Assembly (NCBI RefSeq): GCF_900104385.1
Contig: NZ_FNJA01000007.1
Span: 310,001-374,000, forward strand
Length of the DNA: 64,000 nucleotides
DNA from: Rhodoferax sp. OV413
GTDB lineage: Bacteria > Pseudomonadota > Gammaproteobacteria > Burkholderiales > Burkholderiaceae_C
Direction of reading: 5' to 3'
The notes beneath the pieces were generated by a model. That model ran no database searches, had not been told where the DNA came from, and worked only from the letters and a program-made list of their open reading frames with translations. How positions within the stretch are numbered: the first letter of the stretch is position 1; each line of letters starts with the position of its first letter. The translations under genes and the position numbers were made by a program. Positions 36,330 through 45,032 of this stretch are shown here, piece by piece.

Positions 36330-37207
36330 GCAGCAGCTTTTCAGAATCCACCGCCCGCAAGCGGGTGCTAGGCATCCTGGACGCTGGCACGTTTGCCGAA
36401 ATCCTGGGTCCGGCGCAGCGCGTCACCAGCCCGCACCTGGCTTTGCTGGACGTACCCGCAGCGTTTGACGACGGCGTGGTGGTCGGCAGCGGCCGGCTGG
36501 ATGGCCAAGCCGTGTTGATCGCCGCCCAGGAAGGTGAATTCATGGGCGGCGGCGTGGGCGAGGTGCATGGCGCCAAACTGGTCGGTCTGTTCCAGCGCGC
36601 GGTAGACCAGCGGCCGGCCGCGGTACTGCTGCTGGCCGAATCCGGCGGAGTGCGCCTGCACGAGGCCAACGCCGGCTTGATCGCGGTGTCGGAAGTGATG
36701 CGCGCCCTGCTGGACGTACGCGCTGCGGGTATTCCGGTCATCGTGCTGATAGGCGGCGCCAATGGCTGCTTTGGCGGCATGGGTCTGGTGGCGCGCTGCG
36801 CCGACCGCATCGTCATGAGTGACGTGGCCCGCCTGGCCATGTCCGGCCCGGAGGTGATCGAAGCCTCGCACGGCGCCGAAGAATTCGATTCGCGCGACCG
36901 CGCCCTGGTCTGGCGCACCACCGGTGGCAAGCACCGCTACCTGAGCGGCGACTGCGATGCCCTGGCCGACGACAGTATGGCGGCCTTCCGCCAGGCCGCC
37001 ATCGATAGCCTGGGTAACCTGGGTAGGGCCCGTCCGTTGACGCTGGAGAGCCTGGAGCAAGAACACACCGAGCTGTCCGAGCGCCTGCGGCTGGACGGCA
37101 ACAGCCGCGATGCACTGCAGATCTGGGCCCGCCTGGGCGTTCCCCAGCCCGACAAGGTGGCCGACATGGAAGCGGCCGAGCTGCGCGCCTGGAAGGAAGC
37201 CGTATGA
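36326..37207 (+). CDS. mdcD: Malonate decarboxylase beta subunit
   Basis: A 293-residue crotonase/carboxyltransferase-fold subunit. With MdcE it decarboxylates malonyl-S-ACP to acetyl-S-ACP. Typical stretches are EFMGGGVGEVHGAKLVG, LLLAESGGVRLHEANAGL and GGANGCFGGMGLVARCAD. Its start and stop both overlap neighbours by 4 bases, implying stoichiometric translation of the complex. Confidence 0.95.
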   Translation: MSSSFSESTARKRVLGILDAGTFAEILGPAQRVTSPHLALLDVPAAFDDGVVVGSGRLDGQAVLIAAQEGEFMGGGVGEVHGAKLVGLFQRAVDQRPAAVLLLAESGGVRLHEANAGLIAVSEVMRALLDVRAAGIPVIVLIGGANGCFGGMGLVARCADRIVMSDVARLAMSGPEVIEASHGAEEFDSRDRALVWRTTGGKHRYLSGDCDALADDSMAAFRQAAIDSLGNLGRARPLTLESLEQEHTELSERLRLDGNSRDALQIWARLGVPQPDKVADMEAAELRAWKEAV

Positions 37208-37926
37208 ATATCGACACCTTGCTCAACGCCCTGTTCGGCAGCCAGCACCAGGTACAGCGCAATGGCGATTTTCTGGCCGGAGATGCCAGCCTCGACGGCC
37301 AGACCCTGCGTGTCATCGGCACCACCGAGCACGCCCCCATCGGCGTGGAACTTGCACTGGCCCAGGCCCGCGAAGTGCTCGATGTCGTGCGCAACCACCC
37401 CGGCCAGACCATCTTGCTGCTGATCGACACCCAGGGCCAGCGCCTGCGCCACCGCGACGAGCTGCTGGCCATCAACCGCTACATGGCGCACCTGGGCTGC
37501 TGCATCGAACTGGCGCGCCGACAAGGCCATGCGGTGATCGGCCTGATCTACGACCAGGCGCTGTCGGGCGGCTTCATCACCTCGGGGCTGATGGCCGATG
37601 CCTGCTACGCCCTGCCCGAGGCCGAAATCCGCGTAATGCGCCTGCCGGCCATGGCCCGCATCACCAAGATTGACGAGGCACGGCTGACCGAGCTGTCGCA
37701 GTCCAACCCGGTATTCGCGCCCGGCGTGGACAACTACGTCGCCATGGGCGCCGTACGCAGCCTGTGGACCGGCGACCTGCAAGCCCAGCTGCGCCAGGCC
37801 CTGCTGGATGCACGCAGCGACAACGCCAGCCATGACCGGCGCGCAGCCGACGGCGCAGCCCGTGGCGGCCGCAAACTGTCGGCCCAGGTGAGCGCGCAGG
37901 TACGCCATGCGGGCACTGCAGCGTAA
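37204..37926 (+). CDS. mdcE: Malonate decarboxylase gamma subunit
   Basis: A 240-residue partner of MdcD with the same fold. YDQALSGGFITSGLMAD is the oxyanion-hole region and FAPGVDNYVAMGAV is a family motif. It overlaps mdcD by 4 bases and the following mdcG by 20 bases. Confidence 0.94.
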   Translation: MNIDTLLNALFGSQHQVQRNGDFLAGDASLDGQTLRVIGTTEHAPIGVELALAQAREVLDVVRNHPGQTILLLIDTQGQRLRHRDELLAINRYMAHLGCCIELARRQGHAVIGLIYDQALSGGFITSGLMADACYALPEAEIRVMRLPAMARITKIDEARLTELSQSNPVFAPGVDNYVAMGAVRSLWTGDLQAQLRQALLDARSDNASHDRRAADGAARGGRKLSAQVSAQVRHAGTAA

Positions 37927-38566
37927 CCAACTGGTCTGGCTGCACGAAGCGGCCTGGGCAGGCTTGGCGGCCCGCCAATGGATGGAGGCGGAACGCACCA
38001 CCCTCGCCCATTGGCAGCAGCACCGGCTGCCGCTGGTGGTGTGCCGCCAGGCACCATGCACACCCACGCAGCGCATCTCGGTAGGACTGGCCGCACCGCG
38101 GACCTGGGCCGCCAACAAGCTGGCGCTAGACCTGGCGCCCGAGGACATACAAGCCCACGGCGACTTCCCTACTCTGCAGCAAATCGCCCACGGAACCGCA
38201 TGGCAGCACGCAGCGCAAGCCTTGGCGGATGCGCTCGGCGTCACGGCCCATGTGTATGGCTCCTACGGTTGGCAACACCTGAGCGGGCTAGGCTATGTGC
38301 ATGCCGAGTCTGACATCGATCTGAGCCTGCAGGTGCCAGACATGGACAGCGCCCAGACCATGGCGACGCAACTGGAGTCCGCCCAGCTGCCCATGCGCAT
38401 AGACGGTGAACTGGTTTTTGCCGGCGGCCACGCGGTGGCCTGGCGTGAATATGCACGCCTGCTGCAGGGCCGAACCCGCAGCGTGATGGTCAAAAGCCGC
38501 CACAGCCTGCAGCTTGCCGATCTGCCCGCGCTGCAGGCGCTCACGGAGGCGACATGTACGAACTAG
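37907..38566 (+). CDS. mdcG: Phosphoribosyl-dephospho-CoA transferase
   Basis: A 219-residue nucleotidyltransferase-fold enzyme that attaches the triphosphoribosyl-dephospho-CoA prosthetic group to MdcC. The catalytic pattern GSYGWQHLSG ... ESDIDLSL (G-S then D-x-D) is visible at about residues 105-130. It overlaps mdcE by 20 bases and mdcB by 13 bases. Confidence 0.92.
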   Translation: MRALQRNQLVWLHEAAWAGLAARQWMEAERTTLAHWQQHRLPLVVCRQAPCTPTQRISVGLAAPRTWAANKLALDLAPEDIQAHGDFPTLQQIAHGTAWQHAAQALADALGVTAHVYGSYGWQHLSGLGYVHAESDIDLSLQVPDMDSAQTMATQLESAQLPMRIDGELVFAGGHAVAWREYARLLQGRTRSVMVKSRHSLQLADLPALQALTEATCTN

Positions 38567-39414
38567 CCTCTATCGGCCAGCAAGCGGTACGCGCGCTGTA
38601 CCTGGAGCTGGCCCTGGAGCCCAAGCCCGGCCTGGTATCGCTACGCGACAACGGCAGCCACCAGGACATGACTGCGCAGACCTTTGTGCGCAGCCTGTTC
38701 GCGCTGCGCCACTACTTCGTGCAGATGGCCCATGCAGGCGCAGCCCAGCAGCCGTTTTCCGTACTGGAAACTCTGGGTCTGCAGGCCGAGGTCCGCATGC
38801 TGCGCGCCACCGGTGGCATCAATACCCACCGCGGCGCCATCTTTGCATTAGGCCTGTTGTGCGCCAGCGCCGGCAGCCTGCAGGCCCAACACATCCCCAA
38901 CAGCCCACAAGCCTTGCGCACGGCGCTGTCCACCCATTGGGGTCCGGCCTTGCGCAGCCGAGCCGAGCGCGCGCACCAGCGCACACCTACTACCAACGGC
39001 CAGCGCGCGGCACAGCGCTACCAGCTGCGCAGCGCCGGCGATGAAGCCGCCGACGCCTTTCCCACCCTGTTCGAAACCACCCTGCCCGCGCTGCAAGCCG
39101 CCTACGCCCAGGGCCTGGCCGACCGGGCCGCGCGCATCCAGGCCTTCTTTGCCACCATGGCCTGCCTGGACGACACGAATATGGTGCACCGCGGCGGCAT
39201 GGACGGCTTGCACTTTGGCCAGCAGGCAGCCCGCCGGTTCTTGGCCGCCGGTGGCGCCGCCCGGCCCGACTGGCTGGAACATGCGCGTGCCCTGCATGCG
39301 GCCTTTGTGGCGCGGCGGCTGTCGCCCGGCGGCTCGGCCGACCTGCTGGCCTGCGCCTGCTGGGTGCAGCAACTCAGCGTGTCGGCAGCCCAGCCACAAG
39401 CTTGTCTGACATGA
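38554..39414 (+). CDS. mdcB: Triphosphoribosyl-dephospho-CoA synthase
   Basis: A 286-residue enzyme (MdcB/CitG family) that joins dephospho-CoA to ATP with loss of adenine. Family motifs are ALEPKPGLVSLRDNGSHQDM and ATGGINTHRGAIFALGLL, and DDTNMVHRGGMDGL near the end. It supplies the substrate of MdcG. Its stop overlaps the mdcH ATG. Confidence 0.93.
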   Translation: MYELASIGQQAVRALYLELALEPKPGLVSLRDNGSHQDMTAQTFVRSLFALRHYFVQMAHAGAAQQPFSVLETLGLQAEVRMLRATGGINTHRGAIFALGLLCASAGSLQAQHIPNSPQALRTALSTHWGPALRSRAERAHQRTPTTNGQRAAQRYQLRSAGDEAADAFPTLFETTLPALQAAYAQGLADRAARIQAFFATMACLDDTNMVHRGGMDGLHFGQQAARRFLAAGGAARPDWLEHARALHAAFVARRLSPGGSADLLACACWVQQLSVSAAQPQACLT

Positions 39415-40319
39415 GCTATGCCCTGCTGTTCCCCGGCCAGGGCAGCCAGCATCCAGACATGCTGCCGTGGCTGGATACGCATGCGGCCGCCCAGCCGGCT
39501 CTGCAGCACATGGCCCAAGCGATAGGCGCAGACTGGCGCGCCCGCCTGCAAGACCCCGACTTTCTGCATGCCAACGCCATCGCCCAGCCGCTAGTCACCG
39601 GCACGGCCCTGGCTGCCTGGGCTGTGCTGCAGCCGCTGTTGAAGACGGCGCCGGCCATCGTCGCAGGCTATAGCGTGGGCGAGCTACCGGCGTTTGCCTG
39701 CGCCGGAGTGTTCGACATTGCGGCTGCTCTGGGCTTGGCGACCCTGCGTGCGGCGGCCATGGACCGCGCGGGTGCGGGCGCAGTGACCGGCTTGCTGTCG
39801 GTATCGGGCCTGCCGGCGGATCAGGTCGCTCCGCCGCTGGAATGCGCGATCCGCCTCGGACCCACGCACCATATTTTTGGCGCCCGCCGCGCCGACCTGG
39901 AAGCCGCCGAGCCGCTGCTGACCGCCGCCGGCGCCCAGTGCAAATGGCTGGAGGTAAGGCTGGCCTCGCATTCGTCGTGGATGACCGCAGCCAGCACCGA
40001 GGTGGCGGCGCTGTTGCAGAACATGCCGCTGGCCGTACCCGATTGCCCAGTAGCCACCAATTTCAGCGGCAACGCCACGCGACGGGTCGAGGTGCTGCGC
40101 CACGACCTGGCCCAGCAAATCTCGCACACGGTGGAATGGGCGGCCTGCATGGAGGCCGTCACCGAACGCGGGGTGCGCTGCGTGCTGGAGCTGGGCGCCG
40201 GCCACGCACTGGCCAAGCTATGGGCGCAGCGCTTTCCCGAGATACCGGTGCGCTCGCTGGAAGACTTTCGCTCGCCCGAGGCCGTGACCGCCTGGGCACA
40301 GCGCCACGCTACAGATTAA
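39411..40319 (+). CDS. mdcH: Malonyl-CoA:ACP transacylase of malonate decarboxylase
   Basis: A 302-residue acyltransferase that loads malonyl on the apo-acetylated carrier to activate the enzyme. The FPGQGSQ opening and the nucleophile motif AGYSVGEL are clear, and the second catalytic His lies in ASHSSW. The ATG at 39411 overlaps the mdcB stop (an upstream TTG at 39402 is less likely). The last three codons and stop (GCTACAGATTAA) come from repeat copy 7. Confidence 0.93.
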   Translation: MSYALLFPGQGSQHPDMLPWLDTHAAAQPALQHMAQAIGADWRARLQDPDFLHANAIAQPLVTGTALAAWAVLQPLLKTAPAIVAGYSVGELPAFACAGVFDIAAALGLATLRAAAMDRAGAGAVTGLLSVSGLPADQVAPPLECAIRLGPTHHIFGARRADLEAAEPLLTAAGAQCKWLEVRLASHSSWMTAASTEVAALLQNMPLAVPDCPVATNFSGNATRRVEVLRHDLAQQISHTVEWAACMEAVTERGVRCVLELGAGHALAKLWAQRFPEIPVRSLEDFRSPEAVTAWAQRHATD

Positions 40320-40365
40320 ATAGCTGCTAGCGCAGGTGGAATATGTGCCAGAGCCTGTTTTTATA
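40308..40365 (+). repeat. Dispersed palindromic repeat, copy 7, at the mdcH 3' end
   Basis: GCTACAGATTAAATAGCTGC then TAGCGCAGGTGGAATATGTG and CCAGAGCC with a TTTTT run. It supplies the final codons and stop of mdcH and separates it from the convergent lgt gene, where it may act as a bidirectional transcription end. Confidence 0.8.
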
Positions 40366-41173
40366 CTGAAGTCTTCCGCTGGCCAAACCACCACCACAGA
40401 CCGGCTCCGCCCAGAATCATCGGCACGCACAGCCACTGGCCCATGCTCATGCCCAGCGACAACAGACCCAGGAAGGCATCGGGCTCACGGAAGAACTCGG
40501 CGATGAAGCGGAACACGCCGTAACCGAACATGAACGCCGCGGCCACCTGGCCCTGGGCGCGCTCCTTGCGCGCATACAGCCAGAGCAAAATAAACAGCAA
40601 CAAGCCCTCCAGCAGGAACTGGTAGACCTGCGACGGGTGCCGCGGCAGCGGTCCACCGTCGCGGAACACCATGCCCCAGGGCAGATCGGGCGAGCTCAGC
40701 CGGCCCCAGAGTTCGCCGTTGATGAAGTTGCCGACACGCCCGGCGGCCAGGCCGGTGGGCACGCAAGGCGCCACAAAGTCGGCCACCTGCCAGAACGGCT
40801 TTTTGCGCGAATGGGCGAACCAGAACATCGAGCCAATCACGCCTAGCAGCCCGCCGTGGAAGGACATGCCGCCCTGCCACACATAGAACACCTCCAGCGG
40901 ATGGCTGGCGTAGTAGCCGGGCTTGTAGAACAGGCAGTAGCCAATGCGCCCGCCGAGCACCACGCCCATCACGCCGAGAAACAGAATGTCTTCCACGTCC
41001 TTGGTGGCCCAGGCTTGGGCGCCCCCCATGCGGGCATAGGGCGGGTGGCGCAAGCGGCGCGTGCCCAGGAACATGAACAACGCAAATGCGGCCAGATAGG
41101 TCAAGCCGTACCAGTGGACGGCCAGTGGGCCGATTTGCAGGGCGATGGGATTGATTTCGGGGTGGATCAGCAT
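40361..41173 (-). CDS. lgt: Prolipoprotein diacylglyceryl transferase
   Basis: A 270-residue inner-membrane enzyme that adds diacylglycerol to the lipobox Cys, the first step of lipoprotein maturation. The Lgt signature [14 protein letters not shown] is intact, and [11 protein letters not shown] and [12 protein letters not shown] are conserved segments. Seven hydrophobic stretches are visible. The ATG at 41173 gives the normal N-terminus; the frame extends to 41203 without similarity. Essential housekeeping gene. Confidence 0.95.
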   Translation of the reverse strand: MLIHPEINPIALQIGPLAVHWYGLTYLAAFALFMFLGTRRLRHPPYARMGGAQAWATKDVEDILFLGVMGVVLGGRIGYCLFYKPGYYASHPLEVFYVWQGGMSFHGGLLGVIGSMFWFAHSRKKPFWQVADFVAPCVPTGLAAGRVGNFINGELWGRLSSPDLPWGMVFRDGGPLPRHPSQVYQFLLEGLLLFILLWLYARKERAQGQVAAAFMFGYGVFRFIAEFFREPDAFLGLLSLGMSMGQWLCVPMILGGAGLWWWFGQRKTSV

Positions 41174-41248
41174 GGCGGGTATTGTGCCCGCAGCCCTCAC
41201 CACGCCCGGCGCTGCGCATAATGTTTACACAATTCCTTTGAGGAGCCC

Positions 41249-43594
41249 ATGCAGCAAACCGCAGACGTCACAGGCGATGGGAACACCGTGGTGCAGATCG
41301 CGGGCGACCACAACACGGTGGTACTGGGCCGGGTCTTTCTAACGCTCACGCGGTTTGACAACCAGCGCCGCACCTCCCATCTGCTGAATGCCCTGTCGCC
41401 CTACTCCCGCTCCACCCGCTTGCGGGGCCGGGACGACGAACTGGCCAGCCTGCGCGCCTTTCTGAGCAGCCCAAAACCGATCAGCGTCCGTGTGGTGGTG
41501 GGCGGCGGTGGCAGCGGCAAGACCCGGCTGGCGCTGGAACTCTGCGACCAGATGCAGGCAGAGGGCTGGAATGCCGGCTTCGCCACCAGCACCGAGGCCG
41601 ACCGCTTCCTCCAAGGCCAAAACCTCAGCGCCTGGGGCTGGCAAAAACCCACCCTGGTAGTGATGGACTATGCCGCCGCCAAAGCCCAGGCACTGGGCCA
41701 GTGGCTGGACGAGCTGGCCGACCGCAGCGCCGCCACGCCGTATCCGCTGCGGATTCTGCTGCTGGAGCGCAGTGCCGACCCGGGCTCCGGCTGGTGGACC
41801 GGCGTCTTTGGCGGAGGCTGGCGCGCCCTGGACAAACTCGCCTTGCTGGACCCCGCCGTACCCGTACCGATCCGCCCGCTGGCTACACAAGAGCACCGCG
41901 TGGCTTTGCTGCAAGACATGCTGGGCATCGCCAGCCCCGATACGCCTGTCGCGCTGCCGCTGCACGACCCGGTGTTCAACCAGCAGCTGATGCAGCTCAG
42001 CTGGGGCGGTGACCCCTTGTTCCTGATGCTGGCCGCTATGGCCATGGTGAGCCAAGGCCACCGTGCCCTGACCCTGAGCCGCACCGACCTGGCGGATGTG
42101 GTGGCCCAAGGTGAAATCGACCGTATCGCCAAACTGGCCCGCGCCCACGGCTTGACGCCCGACCTCGTGCTGCACCTCGCCGCCTGCGCCACCCTGGCCC
42201 AAGGCCTGCCGCGCCCCACCTTCATCCCCTTCGCCGCCGCCGAGCAGCAGGCCACCGGCTGGACCCAACCCGACGCTCCCGCCGCCCTGTTCAAACTGCT
42301 GCAGCAGGCCCTGCCCCACACCCAGGGCATCGCCCCGGTTATCCCCGACATGGTGGGCGAAGCGCTGCTGGTGCGGCTGCTGCAGGGCGACGAAGGCCGC
42401 GAAGCGGTGCTACGCTGCTACGCCGCCTTTGGGCACCGGGTGGCGGAAACGGTGATCCGCTGTGTGCAGGACTTTGCCGGGGTGGGCCACTGGCTGGACG
42501 CCATCGTCGAGCAGGCCGGGCACGATGGCCCCGCGCTGGAAGCCCTGGCGGCCAGCCTGCCCCAGGACAGTCTGGCACTGGGTGCGGTCAATCTGCGCGT
42601 GGCCCAGCGGGTGCAGGCGCTGGACGCCCGCGCGGGCGAAAACAACCCGGCGCACAGCGCACAGGTTCTGGCCCGGCTGGCGGTGGCGCAAGGCCATATG
42701 GGGCTGTACGAGACTGCGGTGCAAACAGCACAGCAGGTGGTGGACTACCTGCGCGCACGGGCCACGCCCGACGCCAGAATGCACTGCCTGGATCTGGGGG
42801 AAGCGCTGCACAACCTGGCCCTGCTGCAGATCGACCTGGGCCAGCACTCCTCGGCCTTGGCGTCGGCCAGCGAGGCGGTATCCATCTGCCGGACGCTCCT
42901 GGTGGAGCAGCCCCATGCGCTCCAGCCAGGCCTGGCCGCATCGCTCAATACCCTGTGCATCGCGCACAGTGCCCTGGGCCAAGCGGAGCCCGCCTTGCAA
43001 GCCGCCTTGGAATCGGTCGACTTGCACCAGGCCCTGGCGGCGGAGGAACCGGCTACTTTTGCCCCCGACCTGGCCATGGCACTCAGCAACCTGGCCAGCG
43101 CTTACGGCGACAGCTTTCAGCTCAAGCCCAGCCTGGACACCGCAACCGAAGTGGTGGACATGTACCGCATGCTGGCAGCGCAGCAGCCCGACGTCTACCC
43201 GCAATACCTCGCCGCCGCGCTGAACAACCTTGCCAACCGGCAACGGGATCAGGGCAAGGCAGAGTCGTCCATGCAGTCAGCACAACAGGCGGTGGACATA
43301 TACCGCCGTCTCGCGGCCCAGCGCCCCGGTGTATTTACGCTGCGCCTGGCCACCGCACTGGCGGTACTGGCCACGTGCCGCCGCCATGGCCTCGGTGCAG
43401 CCGCCGCACTCGCCGTGGCGCATGAAGCGCTTCGGACCCTGCACCCGGTCTACCTTCAGCGCCCCCTGGCCCACGCGCAGCTCATGCAAACCATCCAGCG
43501 CGACTACGCCGACCTGTGCAGAGACTGCGGCCAGACACCGGACGCAGAACTACTACAACCAGCCCCCCTTGAACCACCACTCCCCCAGGACTAA
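41249..43594 (+). CDS. STAND-like NTPase with TPR-like repeats and an N-terminal amyloid-type motif (NLR-like receptor)
   Basis: A 781-residue protein. Residues 3-26 carry a Gly/Asn/Val motif (VTGDGNTVVQIAGDHNTVV) made of two similar halves. After a linker comes a P-loop NTPase: Walker A GGGGSGKT at 85-92, Walker B LVVMD at 136-140 and a sensor-like LLLERS near 170. A helical/winged region follows to about 440, then TPR-like repeats of about 42 residues to about 760 (EALHNLALLQIDLGQHSSAL, AMALSNLASAYGDS, AALNNLANRQRDQG). This is the plan of bacterial NLR/STAND sensors. A strong AGGAG site precedes the ATG. The next gene starts 2 bases after the stop and carries the same motif at its C-terminus, so the two are probably receptor and effector of an immunity or cell-death module. 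Function is inferred. Confidence 0.8.
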   Translation: MQQTADVTGDGNTVVQIAGDHNTVVLGRVFLTLTRFDNQRRTSHLLNALSPYSRSTRLRGRDDELASLRAFLSSPKPISVRVVVGGGGSGKTRLALELCDQMQAEGWNAGFATSTEADRFLQGQNLSAWGWQKPTLVVMDYAAAKAQALGQWLDELADRSAATPYPLRILLLERSADPGSGWWTGVFGGGWRALDKLALLDPAVPVPIRPLATQEHRVALLQDMLGIASPDTPVALPLHDPVFNQQLMQLSWGGDPLFLMLAAMAMVSQGHRALTLSRTDLADVVAQGEIDRIAKLARAHGLTPDLVLHLAACATLAQGLPRPTFIPFAAAEQQATGWTQPDAPAALFKLLQQALPHTQGIAPVIPDMVGEALLVRLLQGDEGREAVLRCYAAFGHRVAETVIRCVQDFAGVGHWLDAIVEQAGHDGPALEALAASLPQDSLALGAVNLRVAQRVQALDARAGENNPAHSAQVLARLAVAQGHMGLYETAVQTAQQVVDYLRARATPDARMHCLDLGEALHNLALLQIDLGQHSSALASASEAVSICRTLLVEQPHALQPGLAASLNTLCIAHSALGQAEPALQAALESVDLHQALAAEEPATFAPDLAMALSNLASAYGDSFQLKPSLDTATEVVDMYRMLAAQQPDVYPQYLAAALNNLANRQRDQGKAESSMQSAQQAVDIYRRLAAQRPGVFTLRLATALAVLATCRRHGLGAAAALAVAHEALRTLHPVYLQRPLAHAQLMQTIQRDYADLCRDCGQTPDAELLQPAPLEPPLPQD

Positions 43595-43596
43595 CC

Positions 43597-43995
43597 ATGC
43601 TCGACCCCAGCACCCTCACCACCCTGGCCAGCGCCACCGTTGCCCTGCTTTCACCCTTGATCGGCAAAGCCTTTGAAAAAGGCGCCGAAGAAGCCGGCAA
43701 AGGCGCGGCAGGCCTGCTGGTCGAACGCTTGAAAACCCGGCTCGGCAGCACCCGCGCCAAAGACGCACTAGCGGACGTAGCGCAACAACCCGCGGATGCC
43801 GACAGCCAGGCGGCATTGCGTGTGCAGCTCAAAAAAGCGGTCGAGGCCGAGCCCGCGCTAGCGGACTTTTTGCAGCAGTGGCTGGAAGAGGCGCGCAAGC
43901 AGGCAGCGGTTACCGGCATCACGCAAACCGCCACGGTGACGGGGAACCACAACCAAACGGTGCAGATCGCCGGGTCGGGCAACTCGGTGGGTTGA
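43597..43995 (+). CDS. Small helical putative effector with a C-terminal amyloid-type motif
   Basis: A 132-residue protein. The N-terminal 105 residues are predicted all-helical: a hydrophobic first helix (LTTLASATVALLSPLIG, 6-22) followed by amphipathic, Ala/Glu/Lys-rich helices. The C-terminus, 109-131, is QTATVTGNHNQTVQIAGSGN plus Ser-Val-Gly, about 14 of 23 residues identical to the receptor's N-terminus. The layout (membrane-active helical domain, then prion-like motif) is that of Bell/HeLo-type death effectors triggered by templating from an NLR. It has no enzyme motif. It starts 2 bases after the receptor stop with an AGGA site. Confidence 0.75.
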   Translation: MLDPSTLTTLASATVALLSPLIGKAFEKGAEEAGKGAAGLLVERLKTRLGSTRAKDALADVAQQPADADSQAALRVQLKKAVEAEPALADFLQQWLEEARKQAAVTGITQTATVTGNHNQTVQIAGSGNSVG

Positions 43996-44072
43996 TCCCC
44001 AGCTGGTGTGCCAGTGCGGCTCAACAGATCCACAGCAAGCCCAAGACCTGAAAAAAAGGAGGAGCCCGCTGC

Positions 44073-44957
44073 ATGCCCGGGATATTCCCGCAGGGGCATA
44101 CTCGCGCCATGGCGTCTGGTTCACCTCTCAACACCTCTTCCCACAACCCAACCAGCACCAGCTGGCGCTGGCTACGCTGGCCGCTACGGCTGTTGGGCCT
44201 TGTGCTGCTATTGCTGCTCGGCCCGATTGGCGTACTGGCCTCGGGCACGCTCGATATGCAAACGCCCTGGCAACAGACCAGCCACAGCAGCACCGGCCAG
44301 GCGCCCGACCCTGCGCTGGAACGCCGCGCGGTAGTGCAGGTCTATGGCGCGCGCACCGTGCGCTGGCGTGGCGCTTTCGGCATCCACCCCTGGATCGCGG
44401 TCAAGCGCGCTGGCGCAGACCACTACACCAGCTACCAGATCGTGGGTTGGCGCGCAGGCAACGGCAACGACGTGCTGGTCACCAGCACCGGCACCCATCC
44501 CGACACCCAATGGTATGGCGCCTATCCGCAGTTGCTGGCGGACCACCGCGGCGCCGGCGTGGACGACATGATCGACGATATCGAAGAGGCCATCGCCGCC
44601 TACCCCTGGGGCCATGAGTACCGGCTCTGGCCGGGACCGAACAGCAACACCTTCGTCGCCTGGGTCGCGCGCCACGTGCCCGCGCTGCGCCTGGACCTGC
44701 CGCCCACCGCCATCGGCAAAGACTATCTGGGACCGAACACCTTCGTCGACCATGCCCCCAGCGGCACGGGTTGGCAGCTGTCCGTGTTGGGCCTGGCCGG
44801 GGTGACGGTGGCGCGTGAAGAAGGCCTGGAGCTGAACCTGCTCGGCCTGGGCTTCGGCGTCGATGTGAACGACCTGAAGCTGCGGCTGCCGGGCTTCGGC
44901 AAACTGCCCTCAAGCCCGCAGCAGACTACGGCCAAAGACATCGGAACGGGCGTTTAG
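44073..44957 (+). CDS. DUF3750 family membrane protein
   Basis: A 294-residue protein with one strong membrane segment (about 33-56, rich in Leu). The remainder, probably periplasmic, matches the DUF3750 pattern: QVYGARTVRWRGAFGIHPWI, GPNSNTFVAWVARHVPAL and PPTAIGKDYLG. An excellent AGGAGG site 9 bases upstream fixes the ATG at 44073. Function is unknown. It follows the STAND/effector pair by 77 bases in the same direction, but family members occur without such neighbours, so co-function is uncertain. Confidence 0.85.
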   Translation: MPGIFPQGHTRAMASGSPLNTSSHNPTSTSWRWLRWPLRLLGLVLLLLLGPIGVLASGTLDMQTPWQQTSHSSTGQAPDPALERRAVVQVYGARTVRWRGAFGIHPWIAVKRAGADHYTSYQIVGWRAGNGNDVLVTSTGTHPDTQWYGAYPQLLADHRGAGVDDMIDDIEEAIAAYPWGHEYRLWPGPNSNTFVAWVARHVPALRLDLPPTAIGKDYLGPNTFVDHAPSGTGWQLSVLGLAGVTVAREEGLELNLLGLGFGVDVNDLKLRLPGFGKLPSSPQQTTAKDIGTGV

Positions 44958-44973
44958 GACAGCATCGATATAA

Positions 44974-45030
44974 GTAAAAAGTACCTCTGGCGCTTATTCT
45001 TCCAGCGGAAGCAGCTATAAAAAGCAGAGC
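44974..45030 (-). repeat. Dispersed palindromic repeat, copy 8
   Basis: In reverse it reads TTTTTATAGCTGCTTCCGCT, then GAATAAGCGCCAGAGGTAC and TTTTTAC. It lies in the 75-base gap between the convergent DUF3750 and LysR genes. Confidence 0.75.
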
Positions 45031-45032
45031 AA

